Shown in pieces: positions 22,801 through 34,393 of a DNA stretch of 64,000 nt. This DNA is from Margaritifera margaritifera. Taxonomy: Eukaryota; Mollusca; Bivalvia; Unionida; Margaritiferidae. Each line of letters opens with the position of its first letter. Position 1 is the first letter of the stretch. A model generated the notes under the pieces. The model did not search any database, was not told the DNA's origin, and was given only the letters and a program-made list of their open reading frames with translations. The position numbers and the translations under genes are program-made. The stretch covers positions 7,930,001 through 7,994,000 of the forward strand of contig JAQPZY010001675.1 in the NCBI GenBank assembly GCA_029931535.1, in the 5' to 3' direction.

Positions 22801-23785
22801 CATGATCTCCTGTTTGCTGACGACTGTTCACTGAATGCCAAATCTGAGTCGAACATGCAACACAGTATGGACCATTTCTCTTCAGCTTGTGAGAATTTCA
22901 GTCTCACAATCAGTATCAAGAAGACAGAGGTGATGCACCAACCTGCACCAGGAAAGTTGTTATGTAGAGCCTACCATCACAGTAGATGGCTAAACCCTAC
23001 TGGCAGTGGACAAGTTCACCTATCTCAGCAGCACACTGTCATGTGCAGTCCACATCAAATGTGACCTTTGGCAGACTACGCGTAATGTGGCAGCGCAGAG
23101 GCATCAGTTTAAAATAAAAAAAATGAAGGTCTATAAAGCCATTGTGTTGCCAACCTTGCTGTATGCATGTGAAACCTGGATGGTGTACAGATGCCATGCA
23201 AAGAAGCTGAACCATTTTCACATGGGCTACCTGAGGAAACTGATGAGGAGAAGATGGCAGGACAGGGTCCAAGACACTGAGGTTCTCACACAGACAAGCA
23301 TTCCAAGCATCCACACTCTGCAGATGAAATCACAGATGAGATGGGCAGGCCACATCACCAGGATGTCAGAAGAGCGACTACCAAAGATCTTATATGGTGA
23401 GCTGAAGGAGGGAAAGTGACCCGAGGGAGGTCAGAAGAAATGCTTCAGAGATTCCCTCAAGTCATCCTTGAAACATTTCAACACTGACCCTGAGTCTTGG
23501 GAAGATCTTGCACAGGATCGCTCCACCTAGCACAGTCTCATCCATACTGGAGCTACAGACTTTGAACTTTGAGAATTGCAGAGGCAGTGCAGAAGCACAA
23601 GCAGCATAAATCTCAGAACTGCAGCACGTCCTCTATTGAACAAGCTAACCGAAGTGACATGTCTTGTTAAGTGTGCCACAAACAGTTCAGAGCACAAACT
23701 GGTCTGATCATCCACTTGTGTACTCACAGAAACCAAACCAGTTAGTGATGTCATGGTCATCTTCGAACTCAAAGGATGAACAACA
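19881..23785 (+). pseudogene. APE-type LINE inserted in the CR1-like LINE
   Basis: This near-complete but broken element spans about 3.9 kb. In order it shows a roughly 690-bp leader; an endonuclease start FTIGTWNMCILMD at 20578 with LSETRLAEEEQLTKVGAGYT; GDFNAKVGTD near 21050; an RT N-terminal region at 21993-22274 (LSNGKAPGANAIPAEVYKAG and VVHLYKRKGNRQ); FTKAFDTV near 22465; GVKQGHVLAPTLF; and the catalytic FADDC at 22813-22827. KVYKAIVLPTLLYACETW (about 23130) and RWAGH follow, then a C-terminal zinc-finger-like CHKQFRAQTGLIIHLCTH near 23670-23732. Stops and frameshifts separate these pieces. ACATT flanks it (19876-19880 and 23786-23790). The family is the common one often labelled craniofacial development protein 2-like in databases; clade not resolved. 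Confidence 0.85.
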
Positions 23786-23790
23786 ACATT

Positions 23791-24960
23791 AGATATATAT
23801 TCAACATTTAAAGACAACTGAGTGGGGTTTTGCAAGTATAATTTATCTAGTAGCATTGCAGTGGTGTTTAGGTATTTATATACATTCCATTGTCGTGACA
23901 CCATTTACTGATATGATTAAGACCATGCTGCTGCTGTTCTTGGATTGTGTTGCTGACTTGTCTGGATATGTGGAATGTTGCATCATCTGCATATATATCA
24001 GTTTCATTGTTCTCTGTATAGAAAGGAGCTGTGGTTGCTGAGTTGTTAGTAGACCAGACTCATGGCCGTAAGGGTGCAGGTTCAAATCCTACCCATCAGA
24101 CCAGTCCTAGTCAGCTAGCATGGTGTGTCTTTGGATAAGGCATTTTATTCCAATTGACTCAGCACTAAATAACCTATTTGTGTCGCTGTGTCATAAAACA
24201 CCAAACCAAACCAAACCAAACCAACCTCTGTATAAAATGTCAGATCCTTTGAGTACATGTACAAGAGAAACAAGATGAGTCCTAAAATCGAGCCCTGACG
24301 CACACAATATTTTATTACACCAGGATGATTTAATAGAGTGCTGTTGAATTGCACATGCTGGGTTCTGTCACTAACATAAAAATGTATTCAGGAAATAGTT
24401 TTTTTTTTTACTGAAATTGTAATAGAAGAGTTGTTCAATAAGTATGTTATGATCAACTAAGTCAAATGAGTTCTTTAGATCTAAAATGATTGATCCTATT
24501 ATGTTACCAATATCTATGACTTCAAGCCATTCAACAGTTATCTTTATCATCAGAGTATGACACGAGTGGTTTTTTATTGAAAGCTTGCTTGGTGTTGATG
24601 TAGGAGGTCATTTGTATGAAAGTACGCATTTATTTTGCTACATGTACACATTTCTTGAAAATTTTGAAAATTGTCAGTAAGACCAAATTAGGTCTATAAT
24701 TTTTGGAAAGATCTTTCTCACTGCCTTTATGCAATGGTGTTATTCTTGCCCACTTTAAGGCATAAGAAATTTATTACATTTTAGGATCAAGTTTATAATG
24801 TGTGCTACTGACTTGTGTATAATATTAGCACTTAGTTGTAATAATTTAGGGCCTATACCATCCACACCTATGTCTTTTGAGTATTAAGTTTATACTAACA
24901 GAAGTACATGTACAAAGTCTACAAATGTCTGCCTTGTGTCTACTTCTTCACGACTTGATC
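23791..24960 (-). pseudogene. CR1-like LINE, reverse transcriptase core (minus strand)
   Basis: Read on the minus strand from about 24960 downward: DGIGPKLLQLSANIIHKSVA, an RTPLHKG-like region, FDLVDHN at 24447-24467, GSILGLILFLLYMYSKDL, the catalytic TDIYADDATFHI (YADD at 23982-23993), KWCHDNGM and LNVEYISNVV. All are standard RT domain motifs in the right order. A SINE interrupts it at 24021-24225. The sequence then stops at 23791 and resumes at 19880, across the inserted LINE. Frameshifts and stops are present throughout. Confidence 0.85.
24021..24225 (+). mobile_element. tRNA-derived SINE
   Basis: Contains a B-box-like GGTTCAAATCCTACC near 24080, then CAGCTAGCATGGTGTG, CCAATTGACTCAGCACTAAA and a tail of repeated CCAAA ending AACC. 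CTCTGTATA flanks it at 24012-24020 and 24226-24234, a clear target duplication. Its right two-thirds matches the SINE at 7388-7583. Removing it restores the reading frame of the surrounding minus-strand LINE just before YADD. Confidence 0.85.
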
Positions 24961-25420
24961 CAAGTCCTACTGTAAGAAAATTAATTATAGAAGAATTACT
25001 GCAGATCAATAGAATCCATAACCATCCTATATATCAGAGTATTTTAATCAATACACACAGGCAAATGGTGATATGTGACTCTACACACCTTCATTTGATC
25101 AAAAATGGCACATTTATATGTCAAAATGTAAAGGAGATTCTAAGCAAGGAATAAATGACAGATGAAGAATAAATAGTCCCAATCTTTATTTTTCCTGTTA
25201 TTTACCTAATATGGTCTATTGCAATTAAATGAATGTGAAAAACCTATTGAAAGTTATTCAGATATAAACCACTCAATAAGCAAGACAAACTCTTTAGTCT
25301 GCACTTATTTTTTTTAAATACTAGAGATAACGTTTTATTTCATTCCCAATCAGCCTGACAAGATAGCATAATATATGCCTACCAGGTGTGGTTTGGTTTC
25401 ACTGTTACATGATTAGATCA

Positions 25421-25517
25421 TCAAGATTTATATACCTTCACTGTGTAATCATTCCTATGTCAACTGTCAAGATTTATATACCAGTCAGTGTGTGTAATCA
25501 TTCCTATGTCAACTATC
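25421..25517 (+). repeat. 46-bp tandem duplication
   Basis: TCAAGATTTATATACC followed by GTGTAATCATTCCTATGTCA occurs at 25421 and 25467. The second copy carries a small insertion. Confidence 0.85.
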
Positions 25518-26267
25518 AAAATATGATGACATTATATTTGAGTGGGCAAAAGAACTACCCTAGGTAGATCTGAATGACTATAAAAAGACCTTACCTACAA
25601 TATATATTTTGTGAATGAAACATCAAAAGTATACACAAAGAACTGTTACATAAAAGGACAAAGCTTGCCCAACATTGTGTTTTTGTACTAAATATAGCAT
25701 TTAGCTAGGTTGGAATTAAAACAAAAAGATGCATTGTGACCTAACTAAAAATACAGATGATAAATAAATAAAGGCATAGTAATGAATGAATCAGACTGCA
25801 GAAAATCTACAACACAGAGAAAAGCAGCAATGATAGAGATTTCAAAAGAAAAAATTATTTGGCTGATATTCATCATAATAATTTGAACCTTTTCAATAAT
25901 CATGCACTACTTAATTCTCCATGCTCAAAATAATGATAGAAACCTAAAAAACTACATCCATCTACCGTACCAGTTAAACAGTCTGATTTTGGTGTAATCA
26001 TCCCAATTTTATACGATGAATTATGTTTTATGCTCATCTGTGTATAGATTACGCTATAAGGTACACTGATGAAAATAAAATGAAATAAAGCAATACATAG
26101 CTGTGTTTTCTTTTTCGAAACCCATATTATCTCCAAACATTATTTATGTGAGAACATTTTAGTAAAAAAGGTCCCCAAATAGCGCTTGCCTATCCAAATA
26201 TGTACACATATCGTACACTACTTTCCTAGTGTTCTATTTATCAGGGGCTTCAATAGAAGCTGGTAGC

Positions 26268-26337
26268 CAGCAATTTTTTGTTGTATATTTGTACAGGAAT
26301 CACAGCAATTTTTTGTCGTATATTTGTACAGGAATCA
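26268..26337 (+). repeat. 35-bp tandem duplication
   Basis: CAGCAATTTTTTGT(T/C)GTATATTTGTACAGGAATCA occurs twice, at 26268 and 26303, with one visible difference. Confidence 0.9.
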
Positions 26338-26733
26338 CTGTCCACAATTCCAGAATTTCTGAATAGTTTATATTAAAAGTTTTATAATTCATCATCATAT
26401 TCCATTAGATAAAATTCATCATATTAAAATTAGGATCTTCTTCCATTTGATACAGATCAGTCTAAGCCCAGAAGATGCTTGCTTTTTTTGATTTGGTATC
26501 AATGAAAGTGTTTGCTTGACACACGACTCAATCTATGTCAAGGAGAAACATAAATGTTTAGTCTCTTTCCTTTCCTGCCCAACTGATCAGGAGTGGTGAT
26601 CACATGCTAATAAGGATGTGAGGAAGACATATGCTTGTTTTTTGGCAAATTATCACAGAGTTCTATAAATTATGCAGTATGGAGGGTACAGCAGAAAAAT
26701 GAGACATAATAAGAACGTCTAGCAAACACTTAC

Positions 26734-26798
26734 GGATACAATATACAAACAATACCAGTGACAACCGACATATCAAACATTTTGCGCACAGTTTTGAC
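26734..26798 (-). CDS. Exon-like segment, unassigned
   Basis: On the minus strand GAACTGTTGTATTTAG precedes a 65-bp open segment that ends at CC|GTAAGTG, a strong donor. The phase-0 reading contains VRKMFDMSVVTGIVCILYP, a hydrophobic stretch. Its phase does not fit the FHOD exon upstream. I do not recognise it, and a chance open segment between plausible splice signals is quite possible at this length. Confidence 0.2.
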
Positions 26799-28130
26799 CT
26801 AAATACAACAGTTCAAAGCATATGATGAACACTAAATACAACATGAACATGTTATGACATATATTAAACATTTACATGTATTGAAATTGAGTCTACTTCC
26901 TTCAATTCTTTTAGAAACAAATCTATAGTTTATACTATGTAACACTATCAGCATATATAGAGTATTATAATGTAGGCCTACATTATATTATGCCCAGAGC
27001 TTTGTCCACCCCACAATACATCCTCTTCTTAAGTTGATTATTTTTATTGTTGATTTTAGTTTGTGAATTATTATTAAGCCTTAATTTTCCTTATTTTTTT
27101 TATATTCTATCACCTGGCAAATTTATTTTCCTGTACTTCTTTTAAACATTTTTTATACAGATTCTTTACCAGCTAAGTAATCAAGAGATATGAAATTCAT
27201 TCAAATAACTATAAACATGTTGCAATAGTTCAATATCAATAACCATAAACCTAATGATTCTGCATGATAATTCTTTTTTTAATTAATGGAACCCATAACA
27301 ATAAAATCATCAGGAAAAAAATGGATATAATTATCAATATGAATTTTGTACAAAATTATATAATACAAAAAGAAATATTTTCAAACAAATTTCACATTTC
27401 TCCATCAAGAAATGACAGTCTAACTTGAGCTGATACAATAACATCATTTCAACATATGGGAGGGCTTTGCCCCATACCCCTTCCAACCCAAGGTTATTGA
27501 TCCCTTGACTACCAAAGGAAGGTTTTGCTCTCTGCCCCCCTACCTGCTATTGTGACAAATTTCCTAGAAAACAGACTGGTTTCTTCACTCTGAAAAACTA
27601 TCTCTCAGATTCATTATAATAATGATGAGAATAGGTTAGAAAACCAGTCTAATACCATCAATGTCATGCAAAGCGGTTTTATCTCTGTTACCCAGTAATG
27701 TTAAATTACTGTGAAAAATGTCAGTGGAGAGCAATTTTTGAACTTTAAAAGATGTCAGATCATAAAAAGGACAAATAAAGACTGCTTCTCAAATTTATAT
27801 GACATATACATAAGCAATGTAATACAGTGCTCAAATTTAAAACATCACCATGCTTACTGAAGGATTTGTGCAGCTGACTTCACAATCAGTCACAGTTGAA
27901 AGTTAGACATGAAGACTAGAGAAAGTGTGTGCTGCATAATGACTTTGTGAATATGTTTTGTTTTTGAATTCTTGTTGCCAATTTGTGACGAGAACTCAAA
28001 CCAGCTGCAGATCGAGGTTAGTACATAAAAAATAAATGTACATTTTTCATACAGTTTATTGTAATTATGATGTGTAATATGTAGATTATATTTTTATGCT
28101 CAGATTACACTTTTTGTCCACTTTAAGATT

Positions 28131-29738
28131 ACACCTGTACCTTGCTAAAGGTTGGCAGGTATTATCTGCTTGCTTTATACTTTGAGAACTTGTACCTATC
28201 TAGGGATTGGCATGTATTATCTGCTTGTTTTATATTTTGAGAACTTGTACCTATCTAGGGGTTGGCATGTATTATCTACTTGCTTTATACTTTGAGAACT
28301 TGTACCTATCAAGGGATTGGCAGGTAATATCTACTTACTTTATACTTTGAGAACTTGTACCTATCTAGGGATTGGCATGTATTATCTGCTTGTTTTATAC
28401 TTTGAGAACTTGTACCTATCTAAGGGTTGGCATGTATTATCTACTTGCTTTATACTTTGAGAACTTGTACCTATCAAGGGATTGGCAGGTAATATCTACT
28501 TGCTTTATACTTTGAGAACTTGTACCTATCTAGGGATTGGCATGTATTATCTGCTTGTTTTATACTTTGAGAACTTGTACCTATCTAGGGGTTGGCATGT
28601 ATTATCTACTTGCTTTATACTCTCAGAACTTGTACCTATCTAGGGGTTGGCATGTATTATCTACTTGCTTTATACTTTGAGAACTTGTACCTATCTAGGG
28701 ATTGGCATGAAATATCTACTTGCTTTATACTTTGAGAACTTGTACCTATCTAGGGATTGGCAGGTATTATCTACTTACTTTATACTTTGAGAACTTGTAC
28801 CTATCTAGGGATTGGAATGTATTATCTATTTGCTTTATACTTTGAGAACTTGTACCTATCTAAGGGTTGGCATGTATTATCTACTTGCTTTATACTTTGA
28901 GAACTTGTACCTATCTAGGGATTGGCAGGTATTATCTGCTTGTTTTATACTTTGAGAACTTGTACCTATCTAAGGGTTGGCATGTATTATCTACATGCTT
29001 TATACTTTGAGAACTTGTACCTATCTAAGGTATTATCTACTTGCTTTATACTTTGAGAACTTGTACCTATCTAAGGGTTGGCATGTATTATCTATTTGCT
29101 TTATACTTTGAGAACTTGTACCTATCTAGGGATTGGCAGGTATTATCTGCTTGTTTTATACTTTGAGAACTTGAACCTATCTAGGGATTGGCAGGTATTA
29201 TCTACTTGCTTATACTTTGAGAACTTGAACCTATCTAGGGATTGGCAGGTATTATCTACTTGATTATACTTTGAGAACTTGAACCTATCTAGGGATAGGC
29301 AGGTATTATCTATTTGCTTTATACTTTGAGAACTTGATCCTATCTAGGGATTGGCAGGTATTATCTATTTGCTTTATACTTTGAGAACTTGAACCTAACT
29401 AGGGATTGGCAGGTAATATCTACTTGCTTTATACTTTGAGAACTTGAACCTATCTAGGGATTGGCATGAAATATCTACTTGCTTTATACTTTGAGAACTT
29501 GAACCTATCTAGGGATTGGCATGTATTATCTACTTGCTTTATACTTTGAGACCTTGAACCTATCTAAGGGTTGGCAGGTATTATCTGCTTGTTTTATACT
29601 TTGAAAACTTGTACCTATCTAGGTATTATCTACTTGCTTTATACTTTGAGAACTTGTACCTATCTAGGGATTGGCATGTATCATCTACTTGCTTTATACT
29701 TTGAGAACTTGTACCTATCTAGGGATTGGCAGGTATTA
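28131..29738 (+). repeat. 55-bp minisatellite, block 1
   Basis: Units read TTTATACTTTGAGAACTTGTACC, then TATCTAGGGATTGGCAGGTA and TTATCTACTTGC, with a 55-bp period (for example starts at 28206, 28261, 28316). At 1608 bp this is about 29 units. Variants include TAAGGGTTGGCATG, GGCATGAAATAT and CTTGAACC. A truncated unit occurs near 29022 and another near 29620. Runs of amino acids such as YFENLYLS in all three frames arise because 55 is not divisible by three. Confidence 0.97.
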
Positions 29739-30760
29739 CAGTGAAACCTCACAATAACACGATAATTGGGGTCCATAAAATGCGATCACGGAAAAAGCGG
29801 GGTCGCATTATTGCGGGGTTTTACTGTGTTTTACTTTATTCAGAGAACAACGTATACACATCTAATGTATAGCATGAATAGGGTATCAACACCGTTTACT
29901 ATCTGATATTGAGCCGTCTTTGCTTTCCCACATGACAATCCTTTGACTGAGCCGCGAGTTTGATACTTGTTCAGTGCCAAGTAACAGAGAGTGGTCATTT
30001 GAACTCCCCGTGATCTTGCCACACAATTGACATGTGTTCAGTTGCATCCTTTAATAGATTTCACAGACTTAATGATCAAAGTGTTACTTACAGAGCCCAA
30101 GCTCAGTCTCTACATAAGCACCCGCATATGAGAATCTTATAAAGGATGAATTTAAGTCCAGCGCATGTGTTGGCAGCTTACGTTTTTTGATGTTTATTAA
30201 ATCGTGAGAATCTTTTATCAACCACCACATTGTCTGATGCTCGGTTGTGTATGCAGTTAAAGAAGAAACACATGTCAGCTATTGTTTGAGCAACGATTGT
30301 ATACAGAATGAATTGAAGACAAACACAAAGAAGACTTACTGGCTTTACTCATGGATCAGTAATAAGTAACATTTCCGATAATGTTTATTTTGGCATAACA
30401 CTTCAAGAAATTGGTGAAATTGTTCAATTTCAGAAGCCATGCTATTATCGAATTCATACACGATCTCTTTCCCAAAATGATAATAAACTTTTTATACACT
30501 ATTTCTCGTACTTAAAAAAAAAATATTTTTTCCATGTACGAGAAAAATACATGTATATAAAATTTCTGGAACCACGCCACAAATGTATTATACTCGAATT
30601 CATACGCGATCTCTTCCGCAAAATAATAATATACACATTTTACACGATATTTCTCGTACTTTGAAGAAAAAAAATTCATGTGCGAATGAATATAGGAAAT
30701 TTTGGGAGCAATGCCACGATCGCGTTATATCCAAATTTGCGTTATTGCCGGGTTTCACTG
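29739..30760. mobile_element. Pogo/Tigger-like non-autonomous element, copy A
   Basis: The ends CAGTGAAACCTCACAATAAC and (inverse) CAGTGAAACCCGGCAATAAC form terminal inverted repeats, flanked by TA on both sides, as in Tc1/mariner-type pogo/Tigger elements. Length is 1022 bp. The first 90 bp are themselves a hairpin, since the inverse end recurs at 29805-29828 (GCATTATTGCGGGGTTTTACTG). Near 30449 and 30595 an internal block starting CGAATTCATAC repeats. A 60-codon minus-strand ORF (29840-30022) beginning MARSRGVQMTTLCYLALNKY is followed by AATAAAG, but no transposase motif is visible. Confidence 0.85.
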
Positions 30761-32002
30761 TATCTACTTGCTTTATACTTTGAGAACTTGAACCTATCTA
30801 ACGGTTGGCATGTATTATCTACTTGCTTATACTTTGAGAACTTGTACCTATCTAGGGATTGGCAGGTATTATCTACTTGCTTTATACTTTGAGAACTTGA
30901 ACCTATCTAAGGGTTGGCATGTATTATCTACCTGCTTTATACTTTGAGAACTTGTACCTATCTAGGGATTGGCAGGTATTATCTACTTGCTTTATACTTT
31001 GAGAACTTGTACCAATCTAGGGATTGGCATGAAATATCTACTTGCTTTATACTTTGAGAACTTGTACCTATCTAGGGATTGGGAGGTATTATCTACTTGC
31101 TTTATACTTTGAGAACTTGTACCTATCTGGGGATTGGCAGGTATTATCTACTTGCTTTATACTTTGAGACCTTGAACCTATCTAAGGGTTGGCATGTATT
31201 ATCTACATGCTTTATACTTTGAGAACTTGTACCTATCTAGGTATTATCTACTTGCTTTATACTTTGAGAACTTGTACCTATCTAAGGGTTGGCATGTATT
31301 ATCTATTTGCTTTATACTTTGAGAACTTGTACCTATCTAGGGATTGTCAGGTATTATCTGCTTGTTTTATACTCTGAGAACTTGAACCTATCTAGGGATT
31401 GGCAGGTATTATCTACTTGCTTATACTTTGAGAACTTGAACCTATCTAGGGATTGGCAGGTATTATCTATTTGCTTTATACTTTGAGAACTTGAACCTAA
31501 CTAGGGATTGGCAGGTAATATCTACTTGCTTTATACTTTGCGAACTTGAACCTATCTAGGGATTGGCAGGTATTATCTGCTTGTTTTATACTTTGAGAAC
31601 TTGAACCTATCTAGGAATTGGCATGTATTATCTACTTGCTTATACTTTGAGAACCTGTACCTATCTAGGGGTTTGCATGTATTATCTACTTGCTTATACT
31701 TTGAGAACTTGTACCTATCTAGGGATTGGCATGTAATATCTACTTGCTTTATACTTTGAGAACTTGAATCTTTCTAGGGATTGGCAGGTATTATCTGCTT
31801 GTTTTATACTTTGAGAACTTGTACCTATCTAGGGATTGGCAGGTATTATCTACTTGCTTTATACTTTGAGACCTTGAACCTATCTAAGGGTTGGCAGGTA
31901 TTATCTGCTTGCTTATACTTTGAAAACTTGTACCTATCTAGGTATTATCTACATGCTTTATACTTTGAGAACTTGTACCTATCTAGGGATTGGCAGGTAT
32001 TA
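30761..32002 (+). repeat. 55-bp minisatellite, block 2
   Basis: The same unit as block 1, 1242 bp, about 22 to 23 units. The order of variants just before copy B (a shortened unit with GAAAACTTGTACCTATCTAGG directly followed by TATTATCTAC) copies the order before copy A. This marks a duplicated segment. Confidence 0.97.
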
Positions 32003-33024
32003 CAGTGAAACCTCACAATAACACGATAATTGGGGTCCATAAAATGCGATCACGGAAAAAGCGGGGTCGCATTATTGCGGGGTTTTACTGTTTTTAACTT
32101 TATTCAGAGAACAACGTATACACATCTAATGTATAGCATGAATAGGGTATCAACACCGTTTACTATCTGATATTGAGCCGTCTTTGCTTTCCCACATGAC
32201 AATCCTTTGACTGAGCCGCTAGTTTGATACTTGTTCAGTGCCAAGTAACAGAGAGTGGTCATTTGAACTCCCCGTGATCTTGCCACACAATTGACATGTG
32301 TTCAGTTGCATCCTTTAATAGATTTCACAGACTTAATGATCAAAGTGTTACTTACAGAGCCCAAGCTCAGTCTCTACATAAGCACCCGCATATGAGAATC
32401 TTATAAAGGATGAATTTAAGTCCAGCGCATGTGTTGGCAGCTTACGTTTTTTTATGTTTATTAAATCGTGAGAATCTTTTATCAACCACCACATTGTCTG
32501 ATGCTCGGTTGTGTATGCAGTTAAAGAAGAAACACATGTCGGCTATTGTTTGAGCAACGATTGTATACAGAATGAATTGAAGACAAACACAAAGAAGACT
32601 TACTGGCTTTACTCATGGATCAGTAATAAGTAACATTTCCGATAATGTTTATTTTGGCATAACACTTCAAGAAATTGGTGAAATTGTTCAATTTCAGAAG
32701 CCATGCTATGATCGAATTCATACACGATCTCTTTCCCAAAATGATAATAAACTTTTTATACACTATTTCTCGTACTTAAAAAAAAAATATTTTTTCCATG
32801 TACGAGAAAAATACATGCATATAAAATTTCAGGAACCACGCCACAAATGTATTATACTCGAATTCATACGCGATCTCTTCCCCAAAATAATAATATACAC
32901 ATTTTACACACTATTTCTCGTACTTTGAAGAAAAAAAATTCATGTGCAAATGAATATAGGAAATTTTGGAAGCCACGCCACGATCGCGTTATATCCAAAT
33001 TTGCGTTATTGCGGGGTTTCACTG
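32003..33024. mobile_element. Pogo/Tigger-like non-autonomous element, copy B
   Basis: Also 1022 bp, also flanked by TA, and placed at the identical position of the 55-bp unit (GGCAGGTAT before, TCTACTTGC after). By eye it differs from copy A at roughly fifteen to twenty positions, for example GCCGCGAG versus GCCGCTAG. The distance between starts is 2264 bp. It was copied along with its satellite flanks, not inserted independently. Confidence 0.9.
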
Positions 33025-34081
33025 TATCTACTTGCTTTATACTTTGAGAACTTGAACCTATCTAAGGGTTGGCATGTATTATATACTTGCTTTATACTTT
33101 GAGAACTTGTACCTATCTAGGGATTGGCAGGTATTATCTACTTACTTTATACTTTGAGAACTTGTACCTATCTAAGGGTTGGCATGTATTATCTACTTGA
33201 TTTATACTTTGAGAACTTGTACCTATCTAAGGGTTGGCATGTATTATATACTTGCTTTATACTTTGAGAACTTGTACCTATCTAGGGATTGGCAGGTATT
33301 ATCTACTTGCTTTATACTTTGAGAACTTGAACCTATCTAAGGGTTGGCATGTATTATCTACTTGCTTTATAATCTCAGAACTTGTACCTATCTAGGGATT
33401 GGCAGGTATTATCTACTTGCTTTATACTTTGAGAATTTGAACCTATCTAAGGGTTGGCATGTATTATCTACTTGCTTTATACTTTGAGAACTTGTACCTA
33501 TCTAGGGATTGGCATGAAATATCTACTTGCTTTATACTTTGAGAACTTGTACCTATCTAAGGGTTGGCATGTATTATCTACTTGCTTATACTTTGAGAAC
33601 CTGTACCTATCTAGGGGTTGGCATGTATTATCTACTTGCTGTATACTTTGAGAACTTGTACCTATCTAGGGATTGGCATGAAATATCTACTTGCTTTATA
33701 CTTTGAGAACTTGTACCTATCTAAGGGTTGGCATGTATTATCTACTTGCTTATACTTTGAGAACCTGTACCTATCTAGGGGTTGGCATGTATTATCTACT
33801 TGCTTTATACTTTGAGAATTTGTACCTATCTAGGGATTGGCATGTATTATCTACTTGCTTTATACTTTGAGAACTTGTACCTATCTAGGGGATGGCATGT
33901 ATTATCTACTTGCTCTATACTTTCAGAACTTGTACCTATCTAGGGATTGGCATGTATTATCAACTTGCTCTATACTTTTAGAATTTGTACTTATCTATGG
34001 ATGCTTTATACTTTGAGAACTTGTACCTATCTAGGGGTTGGCAAGTATTATCTACTTGCTTTATACTTTCACAACTTGTAA
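33025..34081 (+). repeat. 55-bp minisatellite, block 3
   Basis: 1057 bp, about 19 units, decaying at the 3' end (TTTAGAATTTGTACTTATC near 33977). A three-unit pattern of about 164 bp is perfectly repeated at 33454-33617 and 33618-33781, recognisable by GGCATGAAATAT followed by a shortened GCTTATAC unit with GAACCTG. Confidence 0.95.
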
Positions 34082-34334
34082 AAGTTAAGCATCCAATCTA
34101 AAAAGACTGGACAAATCTAAAGACAAAAATCTGAACTTATCTGGGTTTGTAATTTTCATAAGTGCAAAGAAATGAAATTATTATGAAATTCTGGGCAATT
34201 TGAAAACACTCATTTTTATTTTGTACTTTCTAAGCACTCTGATACCAAGTGTACAAATGTTTCCAACATGTTTTCATGGTAATGGCTAATCATGATTGAA
34301 CTAAATGTGGCTGGCAGCCAGTTGTTTCACCTAC

Positions 34335-34393
34335 CTATCACAGCATGTACTCTCACAGTTAACTGGGTCCTCAGAATCAAGGCATTCTTCCTT
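34335..34393 (-). CDS. FHOD: FHOD-type formin, FH3-region exon
   Basis: This 59-bp exon has a minus-strand acceptor TTTTAATTTCAG and a donor GTAGGTGA. Completing the two bases left over from the upstream exon gives the frame RKNALILRTQLTVRVHAVI plus one base. The core ILRTQL(S/T)VRVHA.I is a hallmark of FHOD formins at the start of the FH3/armadillo repeats, immediately C-terminal to the segment encoded at 59512-59636. A naive frame-1 reading gives a cysteine-rich peptide and should be ignored, because only the phase-matched frame fits. It is separated from the previous exon by about 25.1 kb of transposon-rich intron. The continuation (expected to begin EKLY) was not found downstream on the minus strand within the window. 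Confidence 0.85.

Larger units (their letters stand above)
1..34334 (-). other. Probable further FHOD intron, more than 34 kb
   Basis: The donor GTAGGT directly follows the exon at 34335-34393. No phase-1 exon encoding the expected continuation was found below it, so the intron probably extends past position 1. Besides the listed repeats I see nothing recognisable in 1-730, 3850-4980, 8200-10140, 10770-11190, 14580-15280, 17350-18630, 25000-25420, 25520-26260 and 26340-28130. Confidence 0.45.

Noticed and set aside
26734..26798. Hydrophobic exon-like segment as part of FHOD
   Set aside because: Its only open frame is out of phase with the previous FHOD exon and the peptide is not FHOD-like. 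Kept only as a low-confidence feature.
29078..33815. ORFs with YFENLYLS repeats, as if a repeat protein
   Set aside because: The 55-bp unit shifts frame every copy, the same peptide appears in all frames, and stops are frequent. This is satellite DNA.
28131..34081. CRISPR-like array
   Set aside because: Units are contiguous 55-bp repeats with no unique spacers, and the context is eukaryotic.
34335..34393. Cysteine-rich peptide (EECLDSEDPVNCESTCCD) as a secreted domain
   Set aside because: It is the wrong frame; the phase dictated by the upstream exon gives the FHOD motif instead.
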